From Collinsella sp. (GTDB taxonomy: Bacteria > Actinomycetota > Coriobacteriia > Coriobacteriales > Coriobacteriaceae): a DNA stretch of 64,000 bases. The stretch covers positions 1 to 64,000 of the forward strand of contig JAHAGQ010000009.1 of assembly GCA_018373675.1 (NCBI GenBank), in the 5' to 3' direction. Shown here in pieces: positions 24,754-33,319 of this stretch. The notes under the pieces were generated by a model that saw only the letters and a program-made list of their open reading frames with translations, did no database searches and was not told the origin of the DNA. Position numbers and translations under genes: made by a program. Positions within the stretch are counted from its first letter, which is position 1. Each line of letters starts with the position of its first letter.

Positions 24754-25958
24754 TACAGCCATGCCGCGTAAGCCCCCTTGTCAGAAATTGCGTAGTGGCG
24801 GGCAGAGCCCTCGCCCAGCCAGCCGTTCATCTTGGTGATAAAGGTGTCGACCAGGTCGAGCGGCACGAAGGCCTGGATGGTGCCACCAAAGCCGCCACCG
24901 TGGATACGGACGGCGCCACGGCCGTCGAGCACGTGCTCGGCCAGTGCCAGGGCATACATCGAGGGCTGCTCGGAGCCCAGCTTGGCAACGACATTCTGTA
25001 GGTACATGGCAGAGCTGGCGCCGGACTCGCGCGTCAGGACCAGGAACTGGTCGATGTCGCCGGCGTTCAGGGCAGCCCAGCGCTTATCGACCAGGCCGTT
25101 TTCGTACCAGTAGTGAACGGCGCGCAGGCAGGCGCGGTCGCCCAGCTTGGCGCGCAGCTCGGGGAGCTTGGCGTCAAAGTCCGCCACGTTTACCTCGCAC
25201 AGGCGTGCCTTGCCAAACTCGGCAGCGACGTCCTGCATCTCGCGCGGAACGGCGGCGTAGTCGTCGGTGGCGGCCACGTGGTCGGCACCGACCTTAACGA
25301 GCACGAGCGCATAACCGTGATCCTCAAAGTTGAGCTCGAGCTTCTGGGTTTTAGGCTGAGCCTGATCCTCAAAGTCCATGTAGGCGAGGCCGCCCAAGCA
25401 AACGGCGGCCTGGTCCATCAGACCGCAGGGCTTGCCGTAATAGTTGTTCTCGGTGCGCTGGCTCATCTGGGCGAGCGCGACGGGCTCGATGGCGGGTGCG
25501 TCCCAGAGCGTCTCCATGGCGCGACCGTATGCCGCCTCGACAGCAGCGGAGCTCGAAAGACCGCCGCCCGAGGGGACGGAGCAGGTGAAGGCAAAGTCGA
25601 AGCCCTGGGGCTCAACGCCCAGAGCAGCGATTTCGTGGGCCATGCCGCGGACGAGGCTCGCGGACGTGCCCTTCTCGGACTCCTGAACATCTAGCGTATC
25701 GAGCGTGATCTCAAAGGTGGGGTAGCCCTCATCGGCAACGCGGACCTTGTTGGTGTCGGTTGCCACGGCGATACCGTCGACGGCGACATCGAGCGAGCCG
25801 GCGATAACGTGGCCACCCTCGTGGTCGGTGTGGTTGCCGCTGATCTCGGAACGGCCTGGCGCGTGCACGTAGAGCACCTGGCGGTCGCCGATGGGGCCAA
25901 ACTCCTCCTCGAACAGCTTGGTGAGCGTGGCGAATGTCTTTTCGTCGGGGGTGGTCAT
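24753..25958 (-). CDS. galK: Galactokinase
   Basis: The 401-aa GHMP kinase phosphorylates galactose at C1. The galactokinase signature APGRSEISGNHTDHEGG lies near residues 34-50, the GHMP motif SVPSGGGLSSSAAVEA near 130 and VRIHGGGFGGTIQAF near 350. AAAGGACTC precedes the ATG at 25958; an upstream in-frame ATG lacks an RBS. It is first in galKT, divergent from a LacI regulator whose presumed operators lie between them. Confidence 0.94.
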   Translation of the reverse strand: MTTPDEKTFATLTKLFEEEFGPIGDRQVLYVHAPGRSEISGNHTDHEGGHVIAGSLDVAVDGIAVATDTNKVRVADEGYPTFEITLDTLDVQESEKGTSASLVRGMAHEIAALGVEPQGFDFAFTCSVPSGGGLSSSAAVEAAYGRAMETLWDAPAIEPVALAQMSQRTENNYYGKPCGLMDQAAVCLGGLAYMDFEDQAQPKTQKLELNFEDHGYALVLVKVGADHVAATDDYAAVPREMQDVAAEFGKARLCEVNVADFDAKLPELRAKLGDRACLRAVHYWYENGLVDKRWAALNAGDIDQFLVLTRESGASSAMYLQNVVAKLGSEQPSMYALALAEHVLDGRGAVRIHGGGFGGTIQAFVPLDLVDTFITKMNGWLGEGSARHYAISDKGAYAAWL

Positions 25959-26001
25959 GGGAGTCCTTTCTTTGGCGCGCACGGATGAGTTTTGCGTCGT
26001 T

Positions 26002-26017
26002 ATGAGTACGTTAACAA
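26002..26017. promoter_or_regulatory. LacI operator 1 of galKT
   Basis: ATGAGTACGTTAACAA. Related sites at 26066-26081 (inverted) and 26189-26204 share GAGTACGTTAACA. The core resembles the module 2 operators (ATGAGCACGTTAGCAT). Confidence 0.65.
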
Positions 26018-26065
26018 CTTAAAGCGGCATGAACCAAGTGTTCACGATACCGCACGTTACGGGCT

Positions 26066-26081
26066 ATGTTAACGTACTCAT
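26066..26081. promoter_or_regulatory. LacI operator 2 of galKT
   Basis: ATGTTAACGTACTCAT, the inverse of operator 1, 64 bp away. Confidence 0.65.
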
Positions 26082-26109
26082 AACACAACGCTTGTCACTA
26101 TTTGAGAAT

Positions 26110-26142
26110 CTGGTAATCGGTAGAAATACGGCCGTGAACGGT
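26110..26142 (-). promoter_or_regulatory. LytTR-like direct repeat before galKT
   Basis: On the minus strand ACCGTTCACGGC (26131-26142) and ACCGATTACCAG (26110-26121) are 21 bp apart, oriented toward galK and upstream of the LacI operators. Confidence 0.55.
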
Positions 26143-26188
26143 ACTGCCGTATGGACTTATAAAGCAGAAGAGATGCAGATAGAAAAAG

Positions 26189-26204
26189 TAGAGTACGTTA
26201 ACAT
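26189..26204. promoter_or_regulatory. LacI operator 3, near the regulator
   Basis: TAGAGTACGTTAACAT, about 90 bases before the LacI start, suggesting autoregulation. Confidence 0.55.
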
Positions 26205-26296
26205 GCGTCCGACGATAGCGGGCCTCGGCGCGGGGTGTATTTCTGTCCGGGCCGGCATGCACGCTATTCAGATCTCGCAAGGGTGAAGGTGATCCT

Positions 26297-27328
26297 GTGG
26301 CAAGGCGTCCGTCCAACGATACCAGTTCGCGTCCGGTCTCCATGGCCGACGTCGCCCGCGCTGCCGGCGTTTCGCAGCAGACGGTTTCGCGCGTCGCCAA
26401 CGGCTTGCCCAACGTTAACGAGCAGACGCGCCAGCGCGTGCAGGCCGCTATGCAAGAGCTCGGCTTTCGTCCGAGTTATGCCGGTCGCTCGCTGCGCGAC
26501 GGCCGTTACCATTCGGTCGGCCTGTGCATCAACGATGTCACCAAGTTTGGCAACCTTTCAATGATCGACGGCATCGCCAGCGCTGCTCGCGAGCATAATT
26601 GCGCCATCACGCTGGTCGAGATGTCCAAGACCGAGGAGTTTTCGCTTGCCGAGGCCACGCGTCGTATGGCCGCATTGCCGGTGGACGGCATCATTATCGG
26701 CATGAGTCGCATGGCGCCCGATTTTGAGACGTTTGATCCACTGCCGGGCATTGGCACGGTCATCGTTACCATGTACGCGCACCCGCGGGTGACCACGGTC
26801 GATTCCGACCATTACGGCTGCTCGCTATTGCTTATGGATCATCTGTTTGAGCTGGGACACGAGCAGATTCGCTATATTGGCGGCCCGTCGTTCTCGGTCG
26901 ACGAGCAATTTCGCCGCGCCGGTTGGCAGGATGCGCTCGAGCGTAAACACATCGAGCCGGCAGAGCCGCTCGAGGGCGACTGGTCTGCCAACAGCGGCTA
27001 CGAGGCCGGCAGGTACCTGGCCGAGCGCGATCGCACCATGACGGCGATTTACGCGGCAAACGACCAGATGGCAAATGGCGCGATTGCAGCGCTGCGCGAT
27101 AGCGGTCTGCGCGTGCCCGAGGACGTAAGCGTGGTGGGCGTCGATGACTCGCTCGACGACTTTGTCGCGCATAACGAGCTCACGACCGTGCGATTCGATC
27201 TACATCAGCGCGGACGCGAGGTATTCGAGCATGCGGTTCCCGAGGCGGGGGCAACGGACAAAACCGTCGCCATTCGCATTCCTGGTCAGCTCATCGTTCG
27301 ACATTCCACAGCAGAGCCGCGCGCATAG
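26297..27328 (+). CDS. LacI-family repressor of galKT
   Basis: The product (343 aa) has an HTH (VSMADVARAAGVSQQTVSRVA) and a LacI sensor domain with PVDGIIIG and EDVSVVGVDDS. It starts with GTG after AAGGTGAT. It is divergent from galK with three shared operators. Full-length similarity to the module regulators suggests that the gal and lac regulators share one ancestor. Confidence 0.88.
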   Translation: MARRPSNDTSSRPVSMADVARAAGVSQQTVSRVANGLPNVNEQTRQRVQAAMQELGFRPSYAGRSLRDGRYHSVGLCINDVTKFGNLSMIDGIASAAREHNCAITLVEMSKTEEFSLAEATRRMAALPVDGIIIGMSRMAPDFETFDPLPGIGTVIVTMYAHPRVTTVDSDHYGCSLLLMDHLFELGHEQIRYIGGPSFSVDEQFRRAGWQDALERKHIEPAEPLEGDWSANSGYEAGRYLAERDRTMTAIYAANDQMANGAIAALRDSGLRVPEDVSVVGVDDSLDDFVAHNELTTVRFDLHQRGREVFEHAVPEAGATDKTVAIRIPGQLIVRHSTAEPRA

Positions 27329-27457
27329 TTTGTGCAGGTCAACGGCGGTATATTCCGCCTCAATAACAATCGGTAAGGATGCTGACGGATAGCCGTGGCT
27401 ATGCAGCCGAGTGTTATGATAGACGGGCTCTTTTGTCTATCTAGGAGGCTTTGCCTG

Positions 27458-28618
27458 ATGGAGATCACCAAGGATATCCGCTACATTGGCGTTAACGATC
27501 ACGACATTGACCTGTTCGAGGGCCAGTACGATGTGTCCGAGAACGGCATGGCATACAACAGCTACGTTATCTTGGGCGAAAAGATCGCTGTCGCCGATTC
27601 AGTCGACGGCGGTTTTGTTGACGAGTGGCTCGGCAACCTCGAGGCCGTGCTCGATGGCCGCACGCCCGACTACCTGATCGTCCATCACATGGAGCCCGAT
27701 CACTCCGCCGGCATCGCCGCCTTTATGGAGCGCTATCCCCAGGCGCAGATTGTTGCCAGCATGGGCGCCTTCCGTATGATGGTCAACTACTTTGGCACCG
27801 ACTTCCCCGAGCGCAAGATGGTCGTCAAAGATGGCGACGTGCTCGACCTGGGCGGCCACAGCCTAACCTTTGTCGGTGCCCCCAATGTTCACTGGCCCGA
27901 GGTACTCTTCTCCTACGAGTCCACCGACAAGGTGCTCTTTAGTGCCGACGGTTTTGGCAAGTTTGGCGCCAACGACATCGAGGATCCCGAGGGCTGGGCT
28001 TGCGAAGCGCGCCGTTACTACTTTGGCATCGTCGGTAAGTTCGGCAAGTTCGTGCAGGCCGTCCTCAAGAAGGCCGCCGACCTGGACATCCAGATTATCT
28101 GCCCGCTCCACGGCCCCGTGCTGACTGAGAACCTGGGCTACTACCTCGACACCTATAACACCTGGTCGAGCTATCAGCCCGAGGACGAGGGTATCACGAT
28201 TGCCTATGCGAGCGTGTACGGGCATCTGAAGGCTGCCGTCGAGGAGCTCGCATCTGCGCTTGAGGCTCGCGGCCAGAAGGTCTCCGTCTTTGACCTGGCT
28301 CGTGACGACATGGCCGAGGCCGTTGAGGATGCGTTCCGCTACGACCGTCTGGTGCTCGCCTCCATCACCTATCAGGGCGAGATCTTCCCGTGCATGAGCA
28401 CCTTCATCCATACGCTCGCCGAGCACGCCTACCAGAACCGTACGGTGGCGCTCGTCGAGGCCGGCTCTTGGGCACCCGCGGCTGCCAAGGTTATGACCAA
28501 GGAGCTCGAGGACATGAAGGACATCACCCTGACGCAGAACAAGGTGACTGTGCTGGGCTCGCTCAACGAAGCCTCGCGCGCCCAGATCGAGGCCCTCGCC
28601 GACGAGCTTTCCAAGTAG
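27458..28618 (+). CDS. A-type flavoprotein (flavodiiron protein, FprA-like)
   Basis: The 386-aa protein reduces O2 to water or NO to N2O in anaerobes. An N-terminal metallo-beta-lactamase-like diiron domain has ligands HHMEPDH (near residues 79-85), His in APNVHW, Asp in SADGFG and His in CPLHGP. A C-terminal flavodoxin domain binds FMN (about 250-386, starting ITIAYASVYGHLKAA). The ligand set looks complete. TAGGAGG lies before the ATG. It stands alone, ended by a strong terminator. It is cytoplasmic and fits an oxygen-sensitive metabolism with PFL. Confidence 0.9.
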   Translation: MEITKDIRYIGVNDHDIDLFEGQYDVSENGMAYNSYVILGEKIAVADSVDGGFVDEWLGNLEAVLDGRTPDYLIVHHMEPDHSAGIAAFMERYPQAQIVASMGAFRMMVNYFGTDFPERKMVVKDGDVLDLGGHSLTFVGAPNVHWPEVLFSYESTDKVLFSADGFGKFGANDIEDPEGWACEARRYYFGIVGKFGKFVQAVLKKAADLDIQIICPLHGPVLTENLGYYLDTYNTWSSYQPEDEGITIAYASVYGHLKAAVEELASALEARGQKVSVFDLARDDMAEAVEDAFRYDRLVLASITYQGEIFPCMSTFIHTLAEHAYQNRTVALVEAGSWAPAAAKVMTKELEDMKDITLTQNKVTVLGSLNEASRAQIEALADELSK

Positions 28619-28652
28619 CGACACGTTCACTTTTGACGCTCAGCCATCACAA

Positions 28653-28690
28653 CCACCACAAAGGGGACAGGCACCTTTGTGGTGGTTTTT
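28653..28690 (+). terminator. Terminator of the flavodiiron gene
   Basis: CCACCACAAAGG/CCTTTGTGGTGG stem then TTTTTGTTT; it ends where the convergent DeoR gene begins. Confidence 0.9.
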
Positions 28691-28692
28691 GT

Positions 28693-29496
28693 TTAAGCGC
28701 CGGCGATGACGAGATTTGGGCGGGCGTCGTCGGCGGTCTCGGCGATTGAGGTGGCGACGGCGCCATCGGGATTACGGTCCATCACGATGGTGTCGACATC
28801 GGTCAGCTTGGCAAAGCGGTACATGCCGCGTCCGTTAACCTTGCTGGCGTCCATGAGGGCGACGCTTTGACGGGCGGCACCGACCATAGCCGCTTTGGTC
28901 TCGGCCATCTGCGGAAAGTCGGTCGTAAAGCCGCAGCCGGGAACAAAAGCTCCAGGGCACATGACGGCAAGGTCGGCGTGGACCATTTGGAGCGCCTGCA
29001 TGGTAAGTGGGCCGTACAGATAGCGATGACCTTTGCGCACTGCCCCGCCCAGCATGACGACATCGACCGAGGGCATGCTCTCGTCGATGTAATCGGCAAT
29101 GGTAATGTCGGCCGTGATGACGGTGATGCCATCGCGCTGGTCGAGGAGCCGGACAAACTCGAGAGCGGTGGTGCCCGAGTCGACGAGCAGGGTGTCACCG
29201 TTGCCGACGAGTTCAATGGCGCTTTGTGCGATGGCCTGCTTGGCGGCAACATTGACGTTGATACGGCGATCCTGGGTGGATACGGTCAGTCGCTTCTGGA
29301 GCGACACAGCGCCACCATGCGTGCGGCGCAGCTTGCCGGACTCGGCGAGCGCGTCTAGGTCGGCACGGGCGGTAACGGAGGACACACCAAAGGTCTGGGC
29401 GATTTCTGCTACCTGCACCGAGGCATTATGCTCAAGCATCTCCATGATGGCGGCACGACGCTCATCGGCGAAGGCTCGGGTTGTTGCATGGGCCAT
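28693..29496 (-). CDS. DeoR-family transcriptional regulator of the aldolase gene
   Basis: The product (267 aa) has a DeoR HTH (VQVAEIAQTFGVSSVTARADLDAL) and a sensor domain with DSGTTALEFV and LMDASKVN. I take the ATG at 29496, which follows GGAG by six bases, rather than an upstream in-frame ATG. It is divergent from the class II aldolase, so control of that gene by a sugar phosphate is likely. The intergenic region has repeated CGWWYA..TCTTT blocks (29548-29620) as candidate sites. Confidence 0.87.
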   Translation of the reverse strand: MAHATTRAFADERRAAIMEMLEHNASVQVAEIAQTFGVSSVTARADLDALAESGKLRRTHGGAVSLQKRLTVSTQDRRINVNVAAKQAIAQSAIELVGNGDTLLVDSGTTALEFVRLLDQRDGITVITADITIADYIDESMPSVDVVMLGGAVRKGHRYLYGPLTMQALQMVHADLAVMCPGAFVPGCGFTTDFPQMAETKAAMVGAARQSVALMDASKVNGRGMYRFAKLTDVDTIVMDRNPDGAVATSIAETADDARPNLVIAGA

Positions 29497-29544
29497 AGCT
29501 GCTCCATCCTCAACTGAAATTTGCAGGAATTGTGTTGAGTCCAT

Positions 29545-29625
29545 TTTCGTTCATTTTCTTTTTGAGTAAGAAAACGCCTTTCGATTACTTATCTTTTCTA
29601 TAAAAGAAAGATGATTCGCTTGAAA
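29545..29625. promoter_or_regulatory. Candidate DeoR site cluster before the aldolase
   Basis: Related AT-rich blocks CGTTCATTTTCTTT, CGATTACTTATCTTT and, inverted, GCGAATCATCTTTC lie between the DeoR and aldolase genes. Similarity was judged by eye only. Confidence 0.35.
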
Positions 29626-29831
29626 ACTGCAATGTCGTATAGAGGGATCCGGCGCGAATCCCTTCCGTTTGCTTTTCAAAAACGAGTGTCTTGACCTGTG
29701 TGCCGGTGATATCTCATACGTGCGACGCCGTCGATTTTCATACAATGAGCGCAGCAAAACGCAAGGTAAAACGCCTTGTGAACAACTACGCCCGATGTCC
29801 AGATGCGGGCGAGGGAGAGGAGCAAACGCTC

Positions 29832-30689
29832 ATGGCACTTGTTACCACCGAAAAGATGCTCAAGGACGCTCAGGCCGGCCACTACGCCGTCGGCGCGTTC
29901 AACGTCGAGAACCTCGAGTTTGTTATGGCCGTTCTGGCCGCTGCCGAGGAGACCAAGTCCCCCGTCATCATGCAGACCACCCCGGGCACCATCAAGACCG
30001 CTGGTCTGGACTACTTCTACGGCATGGTCAAGGCTGCCGCCGAGCGCGCTTCCGTGCCCGTCGCTCTGCACCTCGATCACGGCGATGGCTATGACCGCTG
30101 CATGCAGGCTTTCCGCACGGGCTACACCTCTGTCATGATCGACGGTTCGCACGAGTCCTTCGAGGACAACATTGCCCTGACCAAGTCCGTCGCCGATGCT
30201 GGCCGCGCCATGGGCGTGCCCGTCGAGGCTGAGCTCGGTAAGGTTGGCGGCAAGGAGGACGACGGTCCCGCGGTTGAGGGCGAGAGCCCCTACACCGATC
30301 CGGCCGAGGCCAAGGAGTTCGCCGAGCGTACCGGCTGCACCTCCCTCGCAATTGGCGTTGGCACCAGCCACGGTGTGTACACGAGCGATCCGCACATCGA
30401 GCAGTCCGTGGTCAAGGCCATCCGCGACGCCGTCGACGTGCCGCTGGTTCTGCACGGCACCTCTGGTGTGCCCGATGAGCAGGTTGCCGAGGCTGTGAAG
30501 AACGGCATCTGCAAGGTTAACTACGCCACCGAGCTGCGTCAGGCCTACACCAAGGGCTTCATGGCCTACATGGCCGAGAACCCCGCCTGCTTCGATCCCA
30601 AGAAGCCGGCCAAGGAGGGCATGCGTGAGATCACCGAGCTGGTTAAGATCCGCATGACCAACCTCAACTCTGTGGGCAAAGCAGAGTAA
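29832..30689 (+). CDS. Class II aldolase, tagatose/fructose-bisphosphate type
   Basis: The 285-aa Zn-dependent aldolase cleaves tagatose- or fructose-1,6-bisphosphate to DHAP and glyceraldehyde-3-phosphate. Zn and substrate motifs are HLDHGDGYD (near 80), EAELGKVGGKEDD (near 132), HGTSGVPD (near 205) and GICKVNYATELR. Length and the last motif match GatY/KbaY as well as FbaA. It probably completes the lac tagatose pathway, because no class I lacD is present. GAGGAG lies ten bases before the ATG; the upstream in-frame extension has no family support. Confidence 0.88.
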   Translation: MALVTTEKMLKDAQAGHYAVGAFNVENLEFVMAVLAAAEETKSPVIMQTTPGTIKTAGLDYFYGMVKAAAERASVPVALHLDHGDGYDRCMQAFRTGYTSVMIDGSHESFEDNIALTKSVADAGRAMGVPVEAELGKVGGKEDDGPAVEGESPYTDPAEAKEFAERTGCTSLAIGVGTSHGVYTSDPHIEQSVVKAIRDAVDVPLVLHGTSGVPDEQVAEAVKNGICKVNYATELRQAYTKGFMAYMAENPACFDPKKPAKEGMREITELVKIRMTNLNSVGKAE

Positions 30690-30713
30690 CAACAAGGGTA
30701 CTCTGATTCCACC

Positions 30714-30864
30714 GGACGGTTTGGGCGGGTCCCGTACTTAGTTTCCAAAACGTCCTCGCGCATGAAGGCCCCCGTTGTCTCGCTTCTTCGAAGCGTTGAC
30801 AACGGGGGCCTTCGCGCTGCGGAATGATTTTGGAAACTAAGTACGGGACCCGCCCAAACCGTCC
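30714..30864 (+). other. Very long nested hairpin with CGTCCTC/TGCGGAATG loop
   Basis: 37-bp perfect arms (30714-30750 and 30828-30864) enclose a second 16-bp perfect stem (30764-30779 with 30798-30813) and an inner CGCTTC-TTC-GAAGCG cap. Between the stems are CGTCCTC on the left and TGCGGAATGA on the right. The same loop sequences occur at 52938-53041 in a hairpin with different stem sequence. It lies just after the aldolase gene and could end its transcript. Confidence 0.75.
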
Positions 30865-30879
30865 TGCTCAATCGCCCTT

Positions 30880-31395
30880 GTGGCGTTGGGGCGGAAATGG
30901 GTGGGCGTCAGGGCTCCTTTGTTGATGAGGGGTTAGTATGCCCGGGCTTGGTTGGGGAATGACTTGTTTAGGGATGCTTGTAGCTTTTCGAACGATGCTC
31001 GTAAGTTGTGGCTCTGGTCGGTTGAGCGTTTGGCTTTTGTGGTTGGGGAGTCGAGGAGGCCGTTTCTCTGTGTCGGGGGGAAGGAGAAAAGGTTTGCATG
31101 ATTTAGGGATGGCTGCTGTGCTGCGCCGTTGGAAGAATGCATGCTTATGCGGCCTCCTCGATGTCCACCAAAAGATTGCGCACGGGGTGTGCTGCTAGGT
31201 CCCGTGCGCTGGCAGTATTATGCCGCGGTTGCTGCAAAGAAGCGCTAAAGAAAGGCTTAACCTGGTTTGGTGTTACGATGAAACCGCAGGTCAAGGCTAT
31301 TGAGTAACACTCTTGAAAGGTTTTGAGCTTAAGGGCTTTCTAAGGTTTGTGGCGTAGACGTGGCGCGGACGTGCGGAGCGTGTGAATGCTCGCTG
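30880..31395. other. Intergenic segment with two inverted repeats, no gene seen
   Basis: No protein-like frame is visible. TCGAGGAGGCCG (31051-31062) is inverted at 31151-31162, and GCGCACGGG/CCCGTGCGC forms a hairpin at 31179-31210. Base composition is T/G-biased compared with the neighbours. Confidence 0.45.
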
Positions 31396-32385
31396 TTAGC
31401 GCTGCGGCTCTGCAGCCCGTACCTGCTCGATGACCTTTTCCATGGTGGCATCGATGCGGTCTTTCTTGAGCTCGCATTCCCAGACGGTGATGGGCGTCCA
31501 GCCCATTTGGGTAAGTGCGTTGATGGCAGCGCGGTCGCGCTCGACGTTGCGACGGAACTTTGCCTCCCAAAACTCAACGTTGCGCTTGGGCTGGCTAGGG
31601 TTGCACTTGGGGCAGCGATGCCAAAAGCAGCCGTTGACGAAGATGGCGATCTTGCGCCCGGGAAAGGCGATATCGGGTTTGCCGGGAACCTTCCATTCCA
31701 AGCGATAGCCCGTAAGACCTGCTGCCCGCAGGCGCTGGCGTACGAGCAGCTCGGGCTTGGTGTTGGCGCGCTTGTTACCCTTCATGGACTTTTTTATAGC
31801 GGCGCGACGGCGCACGAGTTCACGTTCGTCGGCGGAAAGGTCCGAGGTGTCGATGCCGTCCAGCAGGCCAGGCTTGGGACGCTTTTTGCTGCGGCGCTTC
31901 GGTGCGCGCTTGGGTTTGGTGGCGGGCTCGTCGGTCGTGGTGGCCTCGGCGTCGTTGGCAGTGCCGTTGGCCTCAAGCCGATCTTCCTTCAGCTCAATCA
32001 GAGCATCGATGAGCCCCTTGTCTGCGGGCATCCATTCCACCGTGGCAAGCGAGGTGCGCGGAATCCAGCGGATATCAAGCTGGCGGTCGTGCTTCTGAGG
32101 CTTATCGGATTCATCGGCGAGCGAGCAGTAGTAGCACTCCATGGAGAGATGAAAATCGGGGTAGTCATACTCAACGGTGTAGAAATCGCGCAGGTTGGTG
32201 ACTTTTACCTGCAGCTCCTCCATAAGCTCGCGGCGTACGGCGTCCTCGGGCGTCTCGCCGCGCATGAGCTTGCCGCCGGGGAATTCCCAAAGTCCCTGCA
32301 TGTCGCCATAGCCGCGCTGCACGGCCAGTAGCTCGTCGGATCCTTCCTTGCGAATGATCCCAGCGGCAACATGAACAGTCTTCAA
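31396..32385 (-). CDS. NUDIX hydrolase fused to Vsr endonuclease
   Basis: The 329-aa fusion has an N-terminal NUDIX (MutT-like) domain, about residues 1-130, with the box GKLMRGETPEDAVRRELMEE. A Lys/Arg/Pro-rich linker (about 140-180) joins it to a C-terminal very-short-patch-repair endonuclease. The Vsr part has PDIAFPGRK with the catalytic Asp, FVNGCFWHRCPKC with the His and Zn ligands, NVEFWEAKFRRNVERDR and VWECEL. NUDIX enzymes clean oxidised nucleotides and Vsr nicks at T:G mismatches. The start is TTG at 32385 with GAGAGGA six to seven bases upstream; no ATG fits the domain boundary. No cytosine methylase is nearby. Confidence 0.88.
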   Translation of the reverse strand: MKTVHVAAGIIRKEGSDELLAVQRGYGDMQGLWEFPGGKLMRGETPEDAVRRELMEELQVKVTNLRDFYTVEYDYPDFHLSMECYYCSLADESDKPQKHDRQLDIRWIPRTSLATVEWMPADKGLIDALIELKEDRLEANGTANDAEATTTDEPATKPKRAPKRRSKKRPKPGLLDGIDTSDLSADERELVRRRAAIKKSMKGNKRANTKPELLVRQRLRAAGLTGYRLEWKVPGKPDIAFPGRKIAIFVNGCFWHRCPKCNPSQPKRNVEFWEAKFRRNVERDRAAINALTQMGWTPITVWECELKKDRIDATMEKVIEQVRAAEPQR

Positions 32386-32533
32386 CAGGAGTCCTCTCTC
32401 AACATCAACACGTGACAGGCTAGCTACCCGTACCTTACACAACGGTAAGGCAAGCGTAAGCCATATCGATGGTAGCCGACTCGTCTTCTTGCGACTATAG
32501 ATGCCGTAGACTAATTGCAAGAAAGGACTCGGT

Positions 32534-33319
32534 ATGCAAACCACGCACATGGCGACCCCGGTACTGGAGGTCGCGCATCTCGAAAAGGTATATGGAGCGC
32601 TGGGCAACGTGACCCGCGCGCTCAACGACGTCAGCTTTACCGTCAACCGCGCCGAATTCGTTGGCATCATGGGCGCCTCGGGCTCGGGCAAGTCGACGTT
32701 GCTCAACTGCGTCTCGACCATCGATAGCGCCACGAGCGGCACCATCCGCATCAACGGGCAGGACGTAACACGCATGAAGCAGGCTAAGCTTTCGCAGTTC
32801 CGCCGCGAGGAGCTCGGCTTTATCTTCCAGGATTCCAACCTGCTCGATACGCTCACGGCGCGCGAGAACATCGCCCTGCCGCTCACCATCGCCCGCACAA
32901 ACTCGGCAGAGATCTCAACCCGCGTGCAGGATGTGGCAGCGCGCCTCTCCATCAGTCAGGTGCTCGACAAGTATCCCCACCAGATGTCCGGCGGTCAGCA
33001 GCAGCGCGTTGCCGCGGCTCGCGCGCTCGTAACCGATCCCACCATGATCATGGCCGACGAGCCCACCGGCGCCCTCGATTCCAAGAGCGCCCGCCTGCTG
33101 CTCGAGAGCCTGGAGGCCCTCAATCGCCGCCTGCGCGCCACCGTGCTCATGGTCACGCATGACAGCTTTGCTGCCAGCTACACGAGCCGCGTGTTGTTTA
33201 TCCGCGACGGCAAGATCTTCACCGAGCTGCGCCGTGGCGACACCGACCGCCGAGAGTTCTTCGACCGCATTATGGAGGTCGTTGCCATGATGGGCGGTGA
33301 GGGCTCCGATGCTCTGTAA
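32534..33319 (+). CDS. ABC transporter ATP-binding protein (BceA/FtsE type)
   Basis: The 261-aa ATPase has Walker A GASGSGKST (near 52), signature MSGGQQQRVAAARAL (near 155), Walker B MIMADEPTGALD, and an H-loop His near 213. This is the LolD/MacB/BceA class that works with FtsX-like permeases. GAAAGGACTC lies before the ATG. Its end overlaps the permease gene by 11 bases, so they form one operon. Relatives export or sense peptide antibiotics; no sensor kinase is adjacent. Confidence 0.92.
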   Translation: MQTTHMATPVLEVAHLEKVYGALGNVTRALNDVSFTVNRAEFVGIMGASGSGKSTLLNCVSTIDSATSGTIRINGQDVTRMKQAKLSQFRREELGFIFQDSNLLDTLTARENIALPLTIARTNSAEISTRVQDVAARLSISQVLDKYPHQMSGGQQQRVAAARALVTDPTMIMADEPTGALDSKSARLLLESLEALNRRLRATVLMVTHDSFAASYTSRVLFIRDGKIFTELRRGDTDRREFFDRIMEVVAMMGGEGSDAL

